Shown piece by piece: positions 40,651 through 51,365 of a DNA stretch of 64,000 nucleotides. A program made the position numbers and the translations under genes. The notes beneath the pieces were generated by a model. That model was not told the DNA's origin, searched no databases, and saw nothing but the letters and a program-made list of their open reading frames with translations. Every line of letters begins with the position of its first letter. Position 1 is the first letter of the stretch. Origin of the DNA: Xiphydria camelus (lineage: Eukaryota; Arthropoda; Insecta; Hymenoptera; Xiphydriidae); the NCBI GenBank assembly GCA_963678675.1, contig OY783195.1, forward strand, positions 13,490,505 to 13,554,504, written 5' to 3'.

Positions 40651-42458
40651 GTGGTTCAATTACGTTTATTTCGTATTCAATATTTCATTTCAGGGATGTA
40701 TAGACACTTATGGGGACCAGAAGCGACGACGTAATGGTAATTGCGGGGACCGAGTCATAAATGTGCAAAATATCTAACAAAACAGCAATAATCGTATGAA
40801 CAAAGCCAACAAATAAAATAAAATGGCCGGTAGAAATGGTCAGTTTACAAAACTGCAAATTATATTTCATTAAAATTATCAAAATTTTCGACGTATTGGT
40901 ACCTACCAGGACCAACTTCCGGGATGTAACGGGACTTACCGGGACCGCATATTTTAATTTTCAGTTTCTTTGGACAAATCTTAAAAGTTTATTAGTAAAT
41001 TAGAAATTGAGTTGGTTACAATTGCAATCAAGCACCGAACATAGACTAGATAAGAAAGGTTACTCTGTGCGTCAGTATTTTGAAGTTGGGACTACAGAGG
41101 CGAGCCGCGTTGCTGGACGCCACATGTTCGGTGTCGACGTTTACGGTATTTCGTGAGTGACTACACCGGGTGGCGAGTAGAAACGAATTTTGAAGTATCG
41201 ATAGAATTTAATTATTTATTAAACTGTTCAATCGAATTTTACTTTAGTTAAATCTGGTTTATAAATTTTTTCGTACATACGAGTATACTCAGGATTATAA
41301 TATAATCTTCCTTGAATACTATGTAATTGCCCCTTAAATGAATAAATTAGTTAAATTATTGTTTGCAATAATCCATATTCTTAATAAAGTTTCAAATTCA
41401 GCAATAAACAAATTTTAAAAGTACGAACAATCTCTTACAAACTAATTGTTAAGTTAACCGGTTAAACCACCGGTATATCCGATCGCCAATGCTCCCGCGC
41501 GATATGTACGACACCCCGTATAAGAGTTCCGCCACCGCACGCGCCGAAAATCTCCCAAGAAAGAGTGGCGACAGAAAGTGAGCGAGATAGGCAACACTGG
41601 AAGCGTGGCTTCCCTTCCAGTCTTTAGACAACATTGTGTCGGTTTTTTTTGAAACCCGTGACTCGAACCTGAGCTCTTTAGCATATGAGATGTTTCGAGA
41701 CTGCAGCTTTCGCATTGTACCAATTTCGAGCTATGTCAATTATAAGCTAAAACCGGCCATTATACAATGCAACACTGAGATATCTCGGCAAAAATATTTA
41801 AATTAAATATTTATTAAAATAAAATGGCCGGTAGAAATGGTCAGTTTACTAAACTGCAAATTATATTTCATTAAAATTATCCAAATTTTCGACGTATTGG
41901 TACCTACGAGGACCAACTTCCGGGACGTAACGGGACTTACCGGGACCGCATATTTTAATTTTCAGTTTCTTTGGACAAATCTTAAAAGTTTATTAGTAAA
42001 TTACAAATTGAATTGGTTAAAATTGCAATCAAGTCGGGCTGCAATTTAAACCTTTAAGCAAAATTCAGTTGATTGACAGCATTTTCCATGTTTTAATTTT
42101 CTCCAGCAGACGTTACGATCACTGTGTTGGAGTTGGCATTAATTTGGCCAAATATTCCGTTATTTCCCAATACCGCTCAGATGATTGAAATCTATGATGC
42201 AATCGTTTGGCTACCTGTACATTCTTAATATGTGGTTGAATTACGTTTATTTCGTATTCAATATTTCATTTCAGGGATGTATAGACACTTATGAGGACCA
42301 GAAGCGACGACGTAATGGTAATTGCGGGGACCGAGTTATAAATGTGCAAAATATCTAACAAAACAGAAATAATCGTTTGAACAAAGCCAACAAATAAAAT
42401 AAAATGGCCGGTAGAAATGGTCAGTTTACAAAACTCCAAATAATATTTCATTAAAATT
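40651..42458. repeat. Three copies of one noncoding repeat with (AAAT)-(AATGGCCGG) core
   Basis: The block ACGTTTATTTCGTATTCAAT ... CAGGGATGTATAGACACTTA ... AATGGCCGGTAGAAATGGTC ... CGTATTGGTACCTAC(C/G)AGGA ... GGGACTTACCGGGACCGCAT appears complete at 40,651-41,010. Its 3' part appears at 41,815-42,036 and its 5' part at 42,230-42,458. The first copy truncates LINE copy B. Copies are about 97% alike by eye. Between them, 41,030-41,640 holds no recognised feature. Non-coding; type unassigned. Confidence 0.7.
41651..41735 (-). repeat. tRNA-derived SINE head
   Basis: On the minus strand a TAGCTCGAAATTGGTA A-box-like stretch is followed 50 nt later by a GGTTCGAGTC B box, then a (T/A)-rich tail. 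There is no convincing acceptor-stem pairing, so this is a tRNA-derived SINE or pseudogene rather than a functional tRNA. A near copy stands at 42,475-42,560 with the same downstream AATGCAACACTGA segment. Confidence 0.55.
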
Positions 42459-42474
42459 AGTCGGTTTTTTTTTC

Positions 42475-42560
42475 AAACCCGGGACTCGAACCTGCGCTCT
42501 TTAGGATATGAGATGTTTCAAGACTGCAGCTTTCGCATTGTACCAACGTCGACCTATGTC
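42475..42560 (-). repeat. tRNA-derived SINE head, second copy
   Basis: Same sequence as 41,651-41,735 with a few changes (B box GGTTCGAGTC kept; A-box region altered to TAGGTCGACGTTGGTA). It is followed on the plus strand by AGCTAAAACCGGCC and AATGCAACACTGA, as in the first copy, so the unit is longer than the tRNA part. Confidence 0.55.
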
Positions 42561-42686
42561 AAACGTAAGCTAAAACCGGCCTTACTACAATGCAACACTG
42601 AAATATCTCGGCAAAAATATTTTAATTAAATATTTATTTATAAATATTTTTGCCGTGATATCTCAGTGTTGCATTGTGTAAAGGCT

Positions 42687-42690
<4 letters not shown>
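42551..42690. repeat. Palindromic tail of the SINE-like unit
   Basis: ACAATGCAACACTGAAATAT ... CGGCAAAAATATTTT is mirrored by AAATATTTTTGCCG ... ATATCTCAGTGTTGCATTGT around a centre near 42,630. The single-arm version is present at 41,760-41,805, so the palindrome formed by inverted duplication of a pre-existing tail. Confidence 0.6.

Positions 42691-42740
<50 letters not shown>
42688..42740. repeat. (TA)n microsatellite
   Basis: About 25 uninterrupted TA units. It served as target for the MITE that starts at 42,740, and TA-rich sequence continues on the far side (42,955-42,970). Confidence 0.9.
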
Positions 42741-42742
<2 letters not shown>

Positions 42743-42956
42743 GCAGGGAAATAGTAACTTTAGACAACTAGCTTTTGTGGCTTTGCTCGTTTGACTCGTT
42801 CCGCCGATTCTAACCTAACCTAACACATTGAATTATAAATAAATTAGATTCGGTAATAAATTAAATTAGGTTAGATTAGGCTAGAAACGGCGGAGCGAGT
42901 GAAATGAGCGAAGCCAAAAAAGCTATTTGCCTAAACTCACTATTTGCCTGTGTGAC
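42740..42956. mobile_element. MITE with about 60-bp inverted repeats inserted in (TA)n
   Basis: The left end GTCGCAGGGAAATAGTAACT, TAGACAACTAGC, TGGCTTTGCTCG and the right end, inverted, GTCACACAGGCAAATAGTGA, TAGGCAAATAGC, TGGCTTCGCTCA mirror each other. CCGCC...GATTCTAACCTAACC continues towards the centre. Insertion at TA; no coding sequence. Confidence 0.7.
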
Positions 42957-43020
42957 ATATATATGTATATCTCAAAACATGTTTTAAAATAATTTGTCTA
43001 TGTTCGGTGAAGCAAGTAAA

Positions 43021-43495
43021 TGACTCGAGTACCGACCAAGCCTAGGTATACGAAGGTAAATTTTAAACTGGTCAATACCTACCGTATGTATCATGCCAAA
43101 TTAAACAAGCAGATATACCGACATTGCCGAAACTTTACCGACGGTCAAGAATTTTATAGTTAGAGTTGGCTTGAGAAGAGTGCGCTGTGTGTGCTGCGTG
43201 AGAGCGAAAAGTGTCAAACGTCTGATTTCCCGATAGCTGTCAATTCGGAAAATCTAAGTATTGAATAATACACGAAACACTTCGATCTCTTGAATCAACA
43301 GCTATCGGGAAATCAGACGTTTGACACTTTTCGCTCTCACGCAGCACACACAGCGCACTCTTCTCAAGCCAACTCTAACTATAAAATTCTTGACCGTCGG
43401 TAAAGTTTCGGCAATGTCGGTATACCGTATGTCCGTCTCTGTACTGGCCAGTTTGAAAGTTACCTTCGGATAGGCTTGGTCGGTAATCGAGACAT
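43021..43495. mobile_element. Palindromic MITE with ACCGACCAAGC ends
   Basis: The inner arms (43,114-43,243 and 43,293-43,424) are perfect mirrors over about 128 bp, from ATACCGACATTGCCG to CTGATTTCCCGATAGCTGT. The outer arms (ACTCGAGTACCGACCAAGCC, GAAGGTAA, AAACTGG) are similar but diverged. Related fragments: 43,634-43,695 and 48,062-48,135. Loop about 50 nt at 43,245-43,292. No coding capacity. Confidence 0.75.
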
Positions 43496-43817
43496 TTATA
43501 CCGTAATTATAATTATTTTCGTAATTTCCATTATTCGTAAATTCTCAATTTCGAGGTTAGACGCCTCGATCTCCCGAATTGACATCAACTCTAACTGCCA
43601 ACTCGACTTCTACCGTATTAAATGACTCAAGTACCGACCAAGCCTATCCGAAGGTAACTTTCAAACTGGCCAGTACAGAGACGGACATACGGTATCTGCT
43701 TGCCCCGATAGCCAGGTGGCTTCACAGTGGTGGCACTGTGGGACCACACGGTGACTTTGAGAAACATCACAGTGATGTCTTGGTGCGAGCCCACTGGGGT
43801 CACGCAGTGTACAAAGT

Positions 43818-43912
43818 GGATAAAGTAGGATTTTTTGCAAAAGGATAAAGTAGGATTTTGCAAAAGGATAAAAAGTAGGATTTTGCAAAAAGATAAAAAG
43901 TAGGATTTTGCA
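43818..43912. repeat. Minisatellite, four units of about 26 bp
   Basis: GATAAA(AA)GTAGGATTTT(TT)GCAAAA(G/A) is repeated four times, with unit-length variation in the A and T runs. Noncoding. The preceding 43,700-43,815 has several CACTG/CAGTG words (CACAGTGGTGGCACTGTG). Confidence 0.85.
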
Positions 43913-43987
43913 TGCAGTAACTTTACCGAGGTTTTTCACTGTGTGCCCGTGCAGTGCCGCCGCCTAGTAGTGTCGCTTTTTTTTTCA

Positions 43988-44087
43988 CACCCTACCGGGA
44001 TTTGAACCTGCGATCTTCAAGATACGAGATGCTTCGAAACTGGGAATGCTTGCATTCTACCAATTGAGCCATCGACTCTTCGAGCGC
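43988..44087 (-). repeat. tRNA-derived sequence with good A and B boxes
   Basis: Minus strand: GATGGCTCAATTGGTAGAAT fits an A box and D arm, and GCAGGTTCAAATCCCGGTAG fits a B box and T arm. The distance between boxes (about 55 nt) allows a long variable region, but the 5' and 3' flanks do not form a 7-bp acceptor stem and no clear anticodon loop is seen. Probably a SINE head or tRNA pseudogene, a different family from 41.7 and 42.5 kb. Confidence 0.5.
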
Positions 44088-44609
44088 GATGTTGCTCCAC
44101 TCCGGTCATAATATAGAAACCGGACATGACAGACAGGGAGGCTTCTCCACCTTTTGTATACATTTTGTGGAAAATCACGGGTAATCCTAAGCGGATGTGT
44201 GAGTTCAACTAATTGTTGAAACGTAAGTCTTTCTTTCAATTGCTATTTTTCAAATAGACACCATTTAGAAGTTACGGATAATCCCCTTCGCGCTGCTCTA
44301 ACCTACAAACGTCCCGGAATGCAACTGTAAACATTCTTGACTCGTGTTTTACATTTTCAGTTTATTGGCGTAAATGATTGAAGGGGTCGCATTCTCGTGT
44401 CCACCTGTATTATACATTTTCTGGATCTGGGTTGTGTTTATCATCATGTGTTTAGATCATGCCAAAGGGATTCAGGGATACTGCAAAAAACGCGAAGTGA
44501 ACTATCGGAGTATGCTTGATATCTAATTTTAATTGTATAAAGTATTCCAATACTCTTCTGTTTCAGGATTCAAATGGCTAATCCGACCTTATGTGGTGCT
44601 TCAAAAGGA

Positions 44610-44712
44610 ACATCAATGCTTAACACATTCGCTGCGGACCGCGCAGCTCCTGCTTTAAAATACATACACCCTCACGCAGGAGCCGCATGATCCGCAGTGA
44701 ACGTGTAAAGGA
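44610..44712. mobile_element. Short palindromic MITE near TTAA
   Basis: TTAACACATTCGCTGCGGAC and GCTCCTGC at 44,620-44,655 mirror GCAGGAGC and CCGCAGTGAACGTGTAAA at 44,677-44,710. About 90 bp, possibly piggyBac-like (TTAA on the left; TAAA on the right would be a mutated duplicate). Confidence 0.5.
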
Positions 44713-44726
44713 AACTCTTTCAGAAC

Positions 44727-45361
44727 TTGATAGTTCTACAGTATAGGCTCACAATGATCTTCTACTGGGAAATGTATTGTACAATGAAAAAGAAAATAGC
44801 GTTACTTTCATTGACTATGAGTACACTGCTTTTAACTGAGGCTTTTGATATATCCAATCATTTTATTGAATTTGCTGGTAATCAAATTATCCATTTACCA
44901 CAAACTAATAATTTTTATAGCATAGAAGTAATACAAAATCTCTTATTTATTTTTTCAGGTATAGATAATCCTGACTTTGCTCTGTATCCGGAGGAAACAT
45001 TGCAAAGGGCTTGGCTTAGAATATATCTTCGTACGTACAATGAAGTCACAGATGTATCCGAAGATACTGTTACTAAATTTTATTGGGAATCGACATGGGG
45101 GCGTGACCTAACCAATATGGCGCCGAATAAGACCTAAACCATTCGACAATACACGCGATTTGTGAGAAAATAGTAAAAATGTTAATAACTGTAGATCAAA
45201 TTTATGATTGGGCCCAAACAAATCCTTCCCATCGCAATGTGATTGAAGGAAATCGTTACCTTAATGCTAATCACATCATAAAAATCGATAGAAATGTGGA
45301 AAATGTGACACCCGATTATATCAGTTTAACAGCTTTCTGTCTTCAAAAACGTCTCATTTAA
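44727..45361 (+). pseudogene. Unrecognised transposon-type protein, two adjoining frames
   Basis: The frame ending at 45,137 contains GIDNPDFALYPEETLQRAWL, VSEDTVTKFYWESTWGRDLT and NMAP. A good acceptor TTTTTCAG precedes GTATAGATAATCC at 44,960. The second frame (45,179-45,361) reads MLITVDQIYDWAQTNPSHRN, VIEGNRYLNANHIIK, then LTAFCLQ before a stop. The VIEG-x-RYLNANHIIK type of motif reminds me of proteins with a SWIM zinc finger in MULE-like insect elements, and the coding scrap at 47.27-47.70 kb (EGEAVLK, CKC) looks related. Truncated at the C-terminus. Assignment is tentative. Confidence 0.45.
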
Positions 45362-45625
45362 CATAGCACGTTTCATTTTGTAGCACGTTGCCATGCCTTC
45401 AATTTATCTATTTTTTCTAATTTTCCAAACAGTTTTTCAATGCGTTCATTTGGTTTTGGAAAACCGTGAAAATACAAGGATAAATGTTTTTTCGTATTAC
45501 TTTCGCAGCAACTATCTGCACAAGACTTTACATATTTTTTTTATTCGTTCTACGAAGCTTACACCACTCATTATATTCTTTAAACTTTATAAATTCTCAC
45601 GTAAATTTCATTCACTAAACACGAT

Positions 45626-45811
45626 CAGGGGCCCCTTTCTTGAACTCACTCGTACCTTTGCGTGCACGCACCTTAGCGAATAGACCAATCAGGGTCAAGT
45701 ATTCCGTTGTGGTGGGATTACGAACAACGGAATACTTGATCCTGACTGGTCTATTCGCTAAGATGCGTGCACGCAAAGATACGAGCGAGTTCGAGAAAGG
45801 GGCCCCAGCTG
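45626..45811. mobile_element. Hairpin MITE with GGGGCCCC ends
   Basis: GGGGCCCCTTTCTTGAACTC, GTGCACGCA, TAGCGAATAGACCAATCAGG and CAAGTATTCCGTTGT mirror ACAACGGAATACTTGATCCT, GGTCTATTCGCTAA and GAGAAAGGGGCCCC. Arms are about 87 bp with a loop of about 14 nt. A further fragment of one arm (CAGCGAATAGACCAATCAGA) lies at 47,880-47,918. The mirror frames seen here are artefacts of the palindrome. Confidence 0.8.
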
Positions 45812-47209
45812 TCCGTACTTTGTACATAGCGTCTTAATAATGATTGGGGGGATCCGCCACCAGATGGCGAGCATCCAATGTCGATTGCCAATACCAAGGT
45901 TTAAGTTTCCTCCTTTATCTCATTTCTTCCGGGGTTGCTGGGCGCTTATACAGAGTGAACATTCAAATATCGACTTCGATTTTCTGGAGTAAGTTTATTT
46001 AATTATTATCAGATTGTAATCAGGATATTTTCATTTTATAATATTCATATTTCATTTGATGATAATCGTTTTGATAATAGGTACGCTTCTTTCAGATTTA
46101 ACGAACACTTCAAAATGAAGGACGAATGCCTGAACATGAAGTATAAAATTTACGCCAGGACGAAATCATTCCATACAATGAAGAATTTTAATAATTCCCA
46201 ACGATGTATTCTATATGATACTATTTAATTTTACCAGCTTGTTAACTAGATTTCTCAAGGAAATTATCTCCTTTTATTCAGATTCATTATATGTAACAGC
46301 AGTTGAAAAAAATTGCGAATGAAAATACTATGATATAATAGCTTAAATCGTACAGTATTTTATATAAAGAATAGGATAATATACACATAATAGAACCACA
46401 TGTACATATTATATTACCAAATAAAAAAATGTTTTCTGTTATCCATCATGTTTTTCCCGCAATTTCTAAAAATTTCCTTTGGCCCTTTTTAACGGTATCA
46501 TCGGAATTAACATTTCAGTTTTTTCTCCGTACTAGTACTTAAACCTTTGCCAGTAAACGATATTTGTTAGAGCAAGAGTTTAGCATATTTTAAAATATCC
46601 TTCAATGCCTCCGAATAGAAATGAATCGGTGAATCCAAGAACAGTATAAGTCCAACAAATGGCGTTTTGAGTTAAGATAGGTAGCCAAAATGTTTAAAAT
46701 TCTAAGCTCCATATATTGTCAAGAACCGATTCCTATCAGTAATAAGAAAATCCACGTATTTAGCATCCCTCATTACAGTTTTCAAGAGCTTGAAATGATG
46801 GCCATTAACTCATTGTGAAGTTATTATGTTTTTTCATTTCTTCTCGAAACTATCTTTATGCATTTTTACTGTTCTTGGACTCACTGATTCAAATAGAGTG
46901 CGTCTCGCGCCTTACTACGCATGTGCTAAAAAATCGTTCCAACTCAGAACTAGGGACTGAAATTACCGTTCGAGAACCAGTTCTGTTACAGTTCGCGGTT
47001 GGAACGCTCGTTGGAATCGTTCCAGAACTAGTTCTGTGTTTGTTGGAACGGCTGGGTCAGACTGCGCACACTCCGTCGAGTTAAGAACCAGTCCTCGTGT
47101 TAGTTGGAACGAACCTAGTGACTGCTCTCGAAGGTTTTCATTAAATTTTGTAAAATAATTTCATATTTTTCTTGTTCAAAATAAATGTCAACATAACCAC
47201 GTAACATAA
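45812..47209. other. Mostly unassigned; GTTGGAACG motif cluster at 46,935-47,115
   Basis: No gene recognised in 45,812-46,930. Between 46,935 and 47,115 the words GTTGGAACG, CGTTCCAAC and AGAACYAGTYCT recur about ten times in both orientations (GAACCAGTTCTG, GAACTAGTTCTG, GAACCAGTCCTC). This looks like a repeat built of short palindromes. The frame at 46,815-47,084 is incidental. Confidence 0.45.
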
Positions 47210-47765
47210 ACAAATAATTTGTAAATAAAAGTAGTTTTAAAAGTGCAAGTGCAATAAACCCAATTCATAAGTGATGAATATCGGTATCCAAGATATCATC
47301 AATTCTAGGAGTCAAAAATTCCGCTAATGGAAGGAGAAGCGGTATTGAAAGCAGGTTTGTATTTTCCTGCGGAATCAAAAAGAGAAACCAAAATGCAGTG
47401 AAAATCATCGCTTCTTGCGTACAATCGTCACATGGTACTATTTGCCGTACTGATTTATTGCACTTGCACGTTACTTCTTTATTGTTGTTTACTAGTAAGA
47501 TGTTCACTTCAACTTCGTGAGGAGCACTTGTTACATGTGACGATTGTACGCAAGAAGCGACGATTTTCACTGTATTTTGGTTTCTCTTTTTGATTCAGCA
47601 GGAAAATACAAACTGCTTTTTTCAATACCGCTTCTCCTTCCACTAACGGCATTTTTGACTCTCCTAGAACTGACAAGATATCTTCGATATCGATATTCAT
47701 CACTTATGTGAATTGGGTTTATTGCACTTGCACTCTTAAAACTACTTTTAGGTATTTACAAATAC
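47210..47765. repeat. Palindrome enclosing a SWIM-like coding scrap
   Basis: Arms of about 245 bp mirror around 47,487: TAGTTTTAAAAGTGCAAGTG, GAATTGGGTTTATTGCACTT, GAGAAGCGGTATTGAAA, GCGTACAATCGTCACATG. On the minus strand one arm reads DIEDILSVLGESKMPLVEGE, AVLKKAVCIFLL, SENRRFL, and the frame across the loop reads SCVQSSHVTSAPHEVEVNIL then KEVTCKCNKSV. PHEV-x-V...TCKC resembles the first half of a SWIM zinc finger (C-x-C). The protein is too short and broken to function. Family relation to 44.7-45.4 kb is inferred. Confidence 0.5.
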
Positions 47766-47879
47766 TTTGTTTACGTTACATGGTTATCTTGACATTCGGT
47801 CCGCAACGACGGCCATCTTAGGAAGAACGAAACGCCACCATACAGCGGTGTCCGACGCGAATAAAAGTTCCGTACGGCG

Positions 47880-48566
47880 TCAGCGAATAGACCAATCAGA
47901 ATCAAGTATTCCGTTCTGGCAAAAACTCGCACTCCGGATCCTCACTGTGGCATCAGAGTAACGTCACTCAGTGACGCCACCGCGTGACTTTTGGGTGAAA
48001 GTCACGCTTGGCTATCGGGGTGTTTAATTTGGCATGATACATACGGTACAGAGTGGGACATAAGGTAAATGACTCGAGTACCGACCAAGCTCAGCCGAAG
48101 GTATCCCTGCAACTGGTCGGTTCTGCGCGGACATTCTGTACATAATATGTACATAGTCTCTAGCGAGCTTTAACAAGCAGGACTTTTAGTTCAGACACGG
48201 CTAGTAATTCAGTCGAGTAGCGAGTAATTTAGTCGAGTATTTAATAAATATTTTTGTTTTCTTTATATCTTGTGATATTTTTGCTCGCTTTTGATATTTT
48301 ACTGTACGTTCGTATATCCGGATTGTTACGGTCCTGATAAGTCACATTGTATAAAAAGAAAATCGGTCCCGTATAGTACCATTACATTAAAAGTATCTAT
48401 TTTTCAATAATTCTTAAAAACTGAGGTATACATATGATTTTAATCTTGAAATTACAACTCGAAATTTCAATGTAGAGTAATGTATACCAATGTATACGAG
48501 TCCTTTTTACGGTCCCGACAAGTACCTTTCCATAAAATATATATATACATATATATATATATATAC
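47880..48566. repeat. Fragments of neighbouring MITEs, then unassigned AT-rich DNA
   Basis: 47,880-47,918 is an arm fragment of the GGGGCCCC hairpin. 47,997-48,135 has GGCTATCGGGG, TGGCATGATACATACGGTA and ACTCGAGTACCGACCAAGCT as in the 43.0-43.7 kb family. 48,140-48,566 shows no gene and ends in a (TA)n/(ATATAC) microsatellite at 48,537-48,566. Confidence 0.5.
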
Positions 48567-49360
48567 TGACGAATGGAACTTATGACAAAGTTTCCTAATT
48601 TTAAAAAAATAATGATCTGAGGATGTTATGGCGAAAGTTGCATTATCCATTATCAAATATATTATGAATTGTAGTGAAATAATAACATTTACAAAAAAGT
48701 GGTTATATAGTAATATACAGATACTTGATTGCGTGTTTTTGGGATTGTGACACGCCAAAGAACTGACGTTTTGAGGATTTATTGTTTTATTTCACAAATT
48801 TGCTTCAAGAGGAATTAATAGAAATTGGGTGAACAAATAAAGGGGTTTTTACTCTTTTATAATATATTAAAATATTTACAAAATGTTTTAAAATGTCGTA
48901 TCAACTAACTGATGACATCGAGTTACCCACTTTTTGTAGAATCACCCATATATATATTATATATTATATATTATATATATGGGTGATTCTACAAAAAGTG
49001 GGTAACTCGATGTCATCAATTAGTTGATACGACATTTTAAAACATTTTGTAAATATTTTAATATATTATAAAAGAGTAAAAACCCCTTTATTTGTTCACC
49101 CAATTTCTATTAATTCCTCTTGAAGCAAATTTGTGAAATAAAACAATAAATCCTCAAAACGTCAGTTCTTTGGCGTGTCACAATCCCAAAAACACGCAAT
49201 CAAGTATCTGTATATTACTATATAACCACTTTTTTGTAAATGTTATTATTTCACTACAATTCATAATATATTTGATAATGGATAATGCAACTTTCGCCAT
49301 AACATCCTCAGATCATTATTTTTTTAAAATTAGGAAACTGTCATAAGTTCCATTCGTCAG
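48567..49360. repeat. Near-perfect palindrome, arms of about 380 bp
   Basis: The left arm 48,567-48,947 (from ACTGACGAATGGAACTTATG) mirrors 48,981-49,360 with only a few differences (for example AACTGATGACATC versus AATTGATGACATC, and GACAAAGTTT versus GACAGTTT). A 33-bp TA-rich centre separates them. The right arm is also the 5' end of the element at 48,981-50,553, so the left arm is an inverted partial copy of that element placed head to head. Confidence 0.9.
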
Positions 49361-50553
49361 TCCGTTGTGCGATATTCAAATTTAAAATTCCCGTAAAATA
49401 TCGCCAATTCACGGTTGAATCCTATACGATTTTTAATGTTCATACTTAAGTGAGCTGTAGATAGCGCCACTTATACGGCAGCCATTACGACGATAGTGCT
49501 AAAAGCGAGGTAAGCGTGTGTACATGTGCCGATCCAGTCAAAATGTCAGTACTGTGATGAGTTTCTATTTTCTTAAATACCTATATTTTGTTTTAATTTA
49601 TACGTAGTTGATTCTGATTTATTAAAATGTAGCATCCCACTAATTGAAAATATCGATAGAAATATCAGTTTTAGTTATAACCTCAAACGTATATATATTT
49701 CATCAGTACTTTGGCGTCAGTCTCATGTGTGGTAATTGCGCCAGAGGACTAACGAGTTTCCAGGGTACTGATGGTTTTTACTTAAAATCTTTTTTATTTC
49801 AAATGTTACAGTTTGTAAGCATTAGTATTATTATAATAATTTCAGACTAATACATCATGCCGCCACCTAAAAAAAAAGAAAAATTGTCTCGGGAAGATGT
49901 GTTAAAAAAAAAAGAGAAGCCGAAAAGGCTCGTTTGGCCAGAATTAAAAGTGACCCTGTTAAATTTGCTGAATATAAAGAAAAACAAAGGTTACAGTATT
50001 TTTAAAAAAAGAGGAGAGTAATTGATAAGTAGTAAACAAACAAAAATATCTTAGTTTTTTTTTAATTTTAAAAAATTGTTTACTAGTCAACTAATACTAA
50101 TCATCTACTAGAGAGTAATGACAAAAATCAAGAGTGTAAGAAAATTAAGTATTAAAAATTTCAAGACTGTTTTAAAGACTGAGACATCCTTAAATTATTA
50201 CATTGTTAACAATAATCTTAAGTTACTCATTTGATTTAAATCTTAAGATATGTGCCATTATTAGATTTTAAGAAATTTGATACAAAAAATGCTTAAAATG
50301 ACAATAAATCTTATGTACTTCTTATAAAATTGTGTATTTAATCAGTACTCTGTTATCCTCGTCAGTCCCCTGGTAGTCAAATTTAAAAAAATGGAGATGT
50401 CTTCAAAACTACTACAAAAAGTGACTGGCCCGATCTAGGTTAGTATATTAATTAGATTACCTATCTAAAATACCGAAAGACGTAGCTATTTAACTTAAAA
50501 ACTGTAATAAACAAAATACCCCTTAAAGTTACCCAACTTTTGTAGAATCACCC
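48981..50553 (+). mobile_element. TA-flanked element with GGGTGATTCTACAAAA ends
   Basis: The left end GGGTGATTCTACAAAAAGTG (48,981) and the right end, inverted, GGGTGATTCTACAAAAGTTG (50,553) continue GGTAACT. Both lie in TATATA sequence. Length 1,573 bp. The interior holds one short coding exon (49,857) preceded by a polypyrimidine/AG acceptor, and otherwise AT-rich DNA. Superfamily unassigned; the TA target would fit several. Confidence 0.65.
49857..50030 (+). pseudogene. Basic N-terminal exon of an insect transposon-type protein
   Basis: From ATG 49,857, just after acceptor ATTTCAG, the frame reads MPPPKKKEKLSREDVLKKK. A 10-A run then shifts it, and the adjacent frame continues REAEKARLARIKSDPVKFAE, YKEKQRLQYF. 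The K-REAE-x-ARLARIK-x-DP-x-K-x-A-x-Y-x-EK pattern is a frequent N-terminus of uncharacterised insect repeat proteins. A similar style is seen at 16,144. Only the N-terminus remains. Confidence 0.5.
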
Positions 50554-50557
50554 ATAT

Positions 50558-51183
50558 ATATAATTTAATTATCGAAGGAAAAACGTGTTTTAACATTCAA
50601 TTATAAAATTTATCATTTATACTTATACTAATTAGACAAAAATATTTAATCGCTTTTGTCGGTTTCTGACTCGGATGAAGACTCTGATGCGCTATGTTTA
50701 CAATTTTTTGGGTGATACTTATCATAAAAACATGCAAAGCAAACAACTTACATTTAATAAAAGACATATTTGAACATTCACACTTCTTTTTTGCAAGAGT
50801 CAAGGGGAAACAAACCTCATTAACATTAACAAATAACGGCCGTTCATTCGTGAGTTTTGACGCAAACCAAGCATATCTAATCATATCAGAAAAAACAGGG
50901 GTACTTAATTGGTGATGAACAATTGAATGTATCTTTATGGCACTTCGCGAGAGAAAATGTCCCGTTGGTCTTTTAACAAATCAGGCGCATTCTGCAGTCT
51001 TTTGATGAGATTTTTAACTTGACGATAAATATTACCCAAAAAAATTGTAAACAGCGCATCAGTCTTCATCCGAGTCAGAAACCGACAAAAGCGATTAAAT
51101 ATTTTTGTATAATTAGTATAAGTATAAATAATAAATTATAATTGAATGTAAAAAACACGTTTTTCCTTCGATAATTAAATTAT
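50558..51183. repeat. Palindrome with arms of about 160 bp around a coding scrap
   Basis: TAATTTAATTATCGAAGGAA, AAACGTGTTTT, TAAATCGCTTTTGTCGGTT, TGACTCGGATGAAGACT and GATGCGCT at 50,560-50,700 mirror 51,055-51,183. The interior 50,727-51,035 is unique and encodes part of a protein on the minus strand. Confidence 0.75.
50597..51030 (-). pseudogene. Transposon-type protein fragment, unassigned
   Basis: Minus-strand translation before and after ATG 50,884 gives IHSIVHHQLSTPVFSDMIRY, AWFASKLTNERPLFVNVNEV, CFPLT, then C-x-C and SNMSFIKCKLFALHVF. H-x-QLS-P-x-F-x-D-x-IRYAWFAS followed by Cys pairs is a pattern I recall as a recurrent C-terminal region in uncharacterised insect repeat proteins. The 5' part is missing and the last coding stretch runs into the palindrome arm. 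Confidence 0.45.
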
Positions 51184-51365
51184 ATATTATATATATAGAA
51201 ATAAGAATAAATCAAAAACATTTAATACTAGAAAATATTTTTCGTTTGAATGATTTTTCCCATTTTCGTTTCCTCTTTAAAATTAATTTTTTCAGCACAT
51301 TTTTTTATATCTCTGCAATAGAAATTACTATTTCACAATATAGAAATAAATAAAACGAAAAAAAA

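Noticed and set aside
43988..44087. Functional tRNA gene
   Set aside because: A and B boxes are good but no acceptor stem or anticodon arm could be drawn; treated as SINE or pseudogene.
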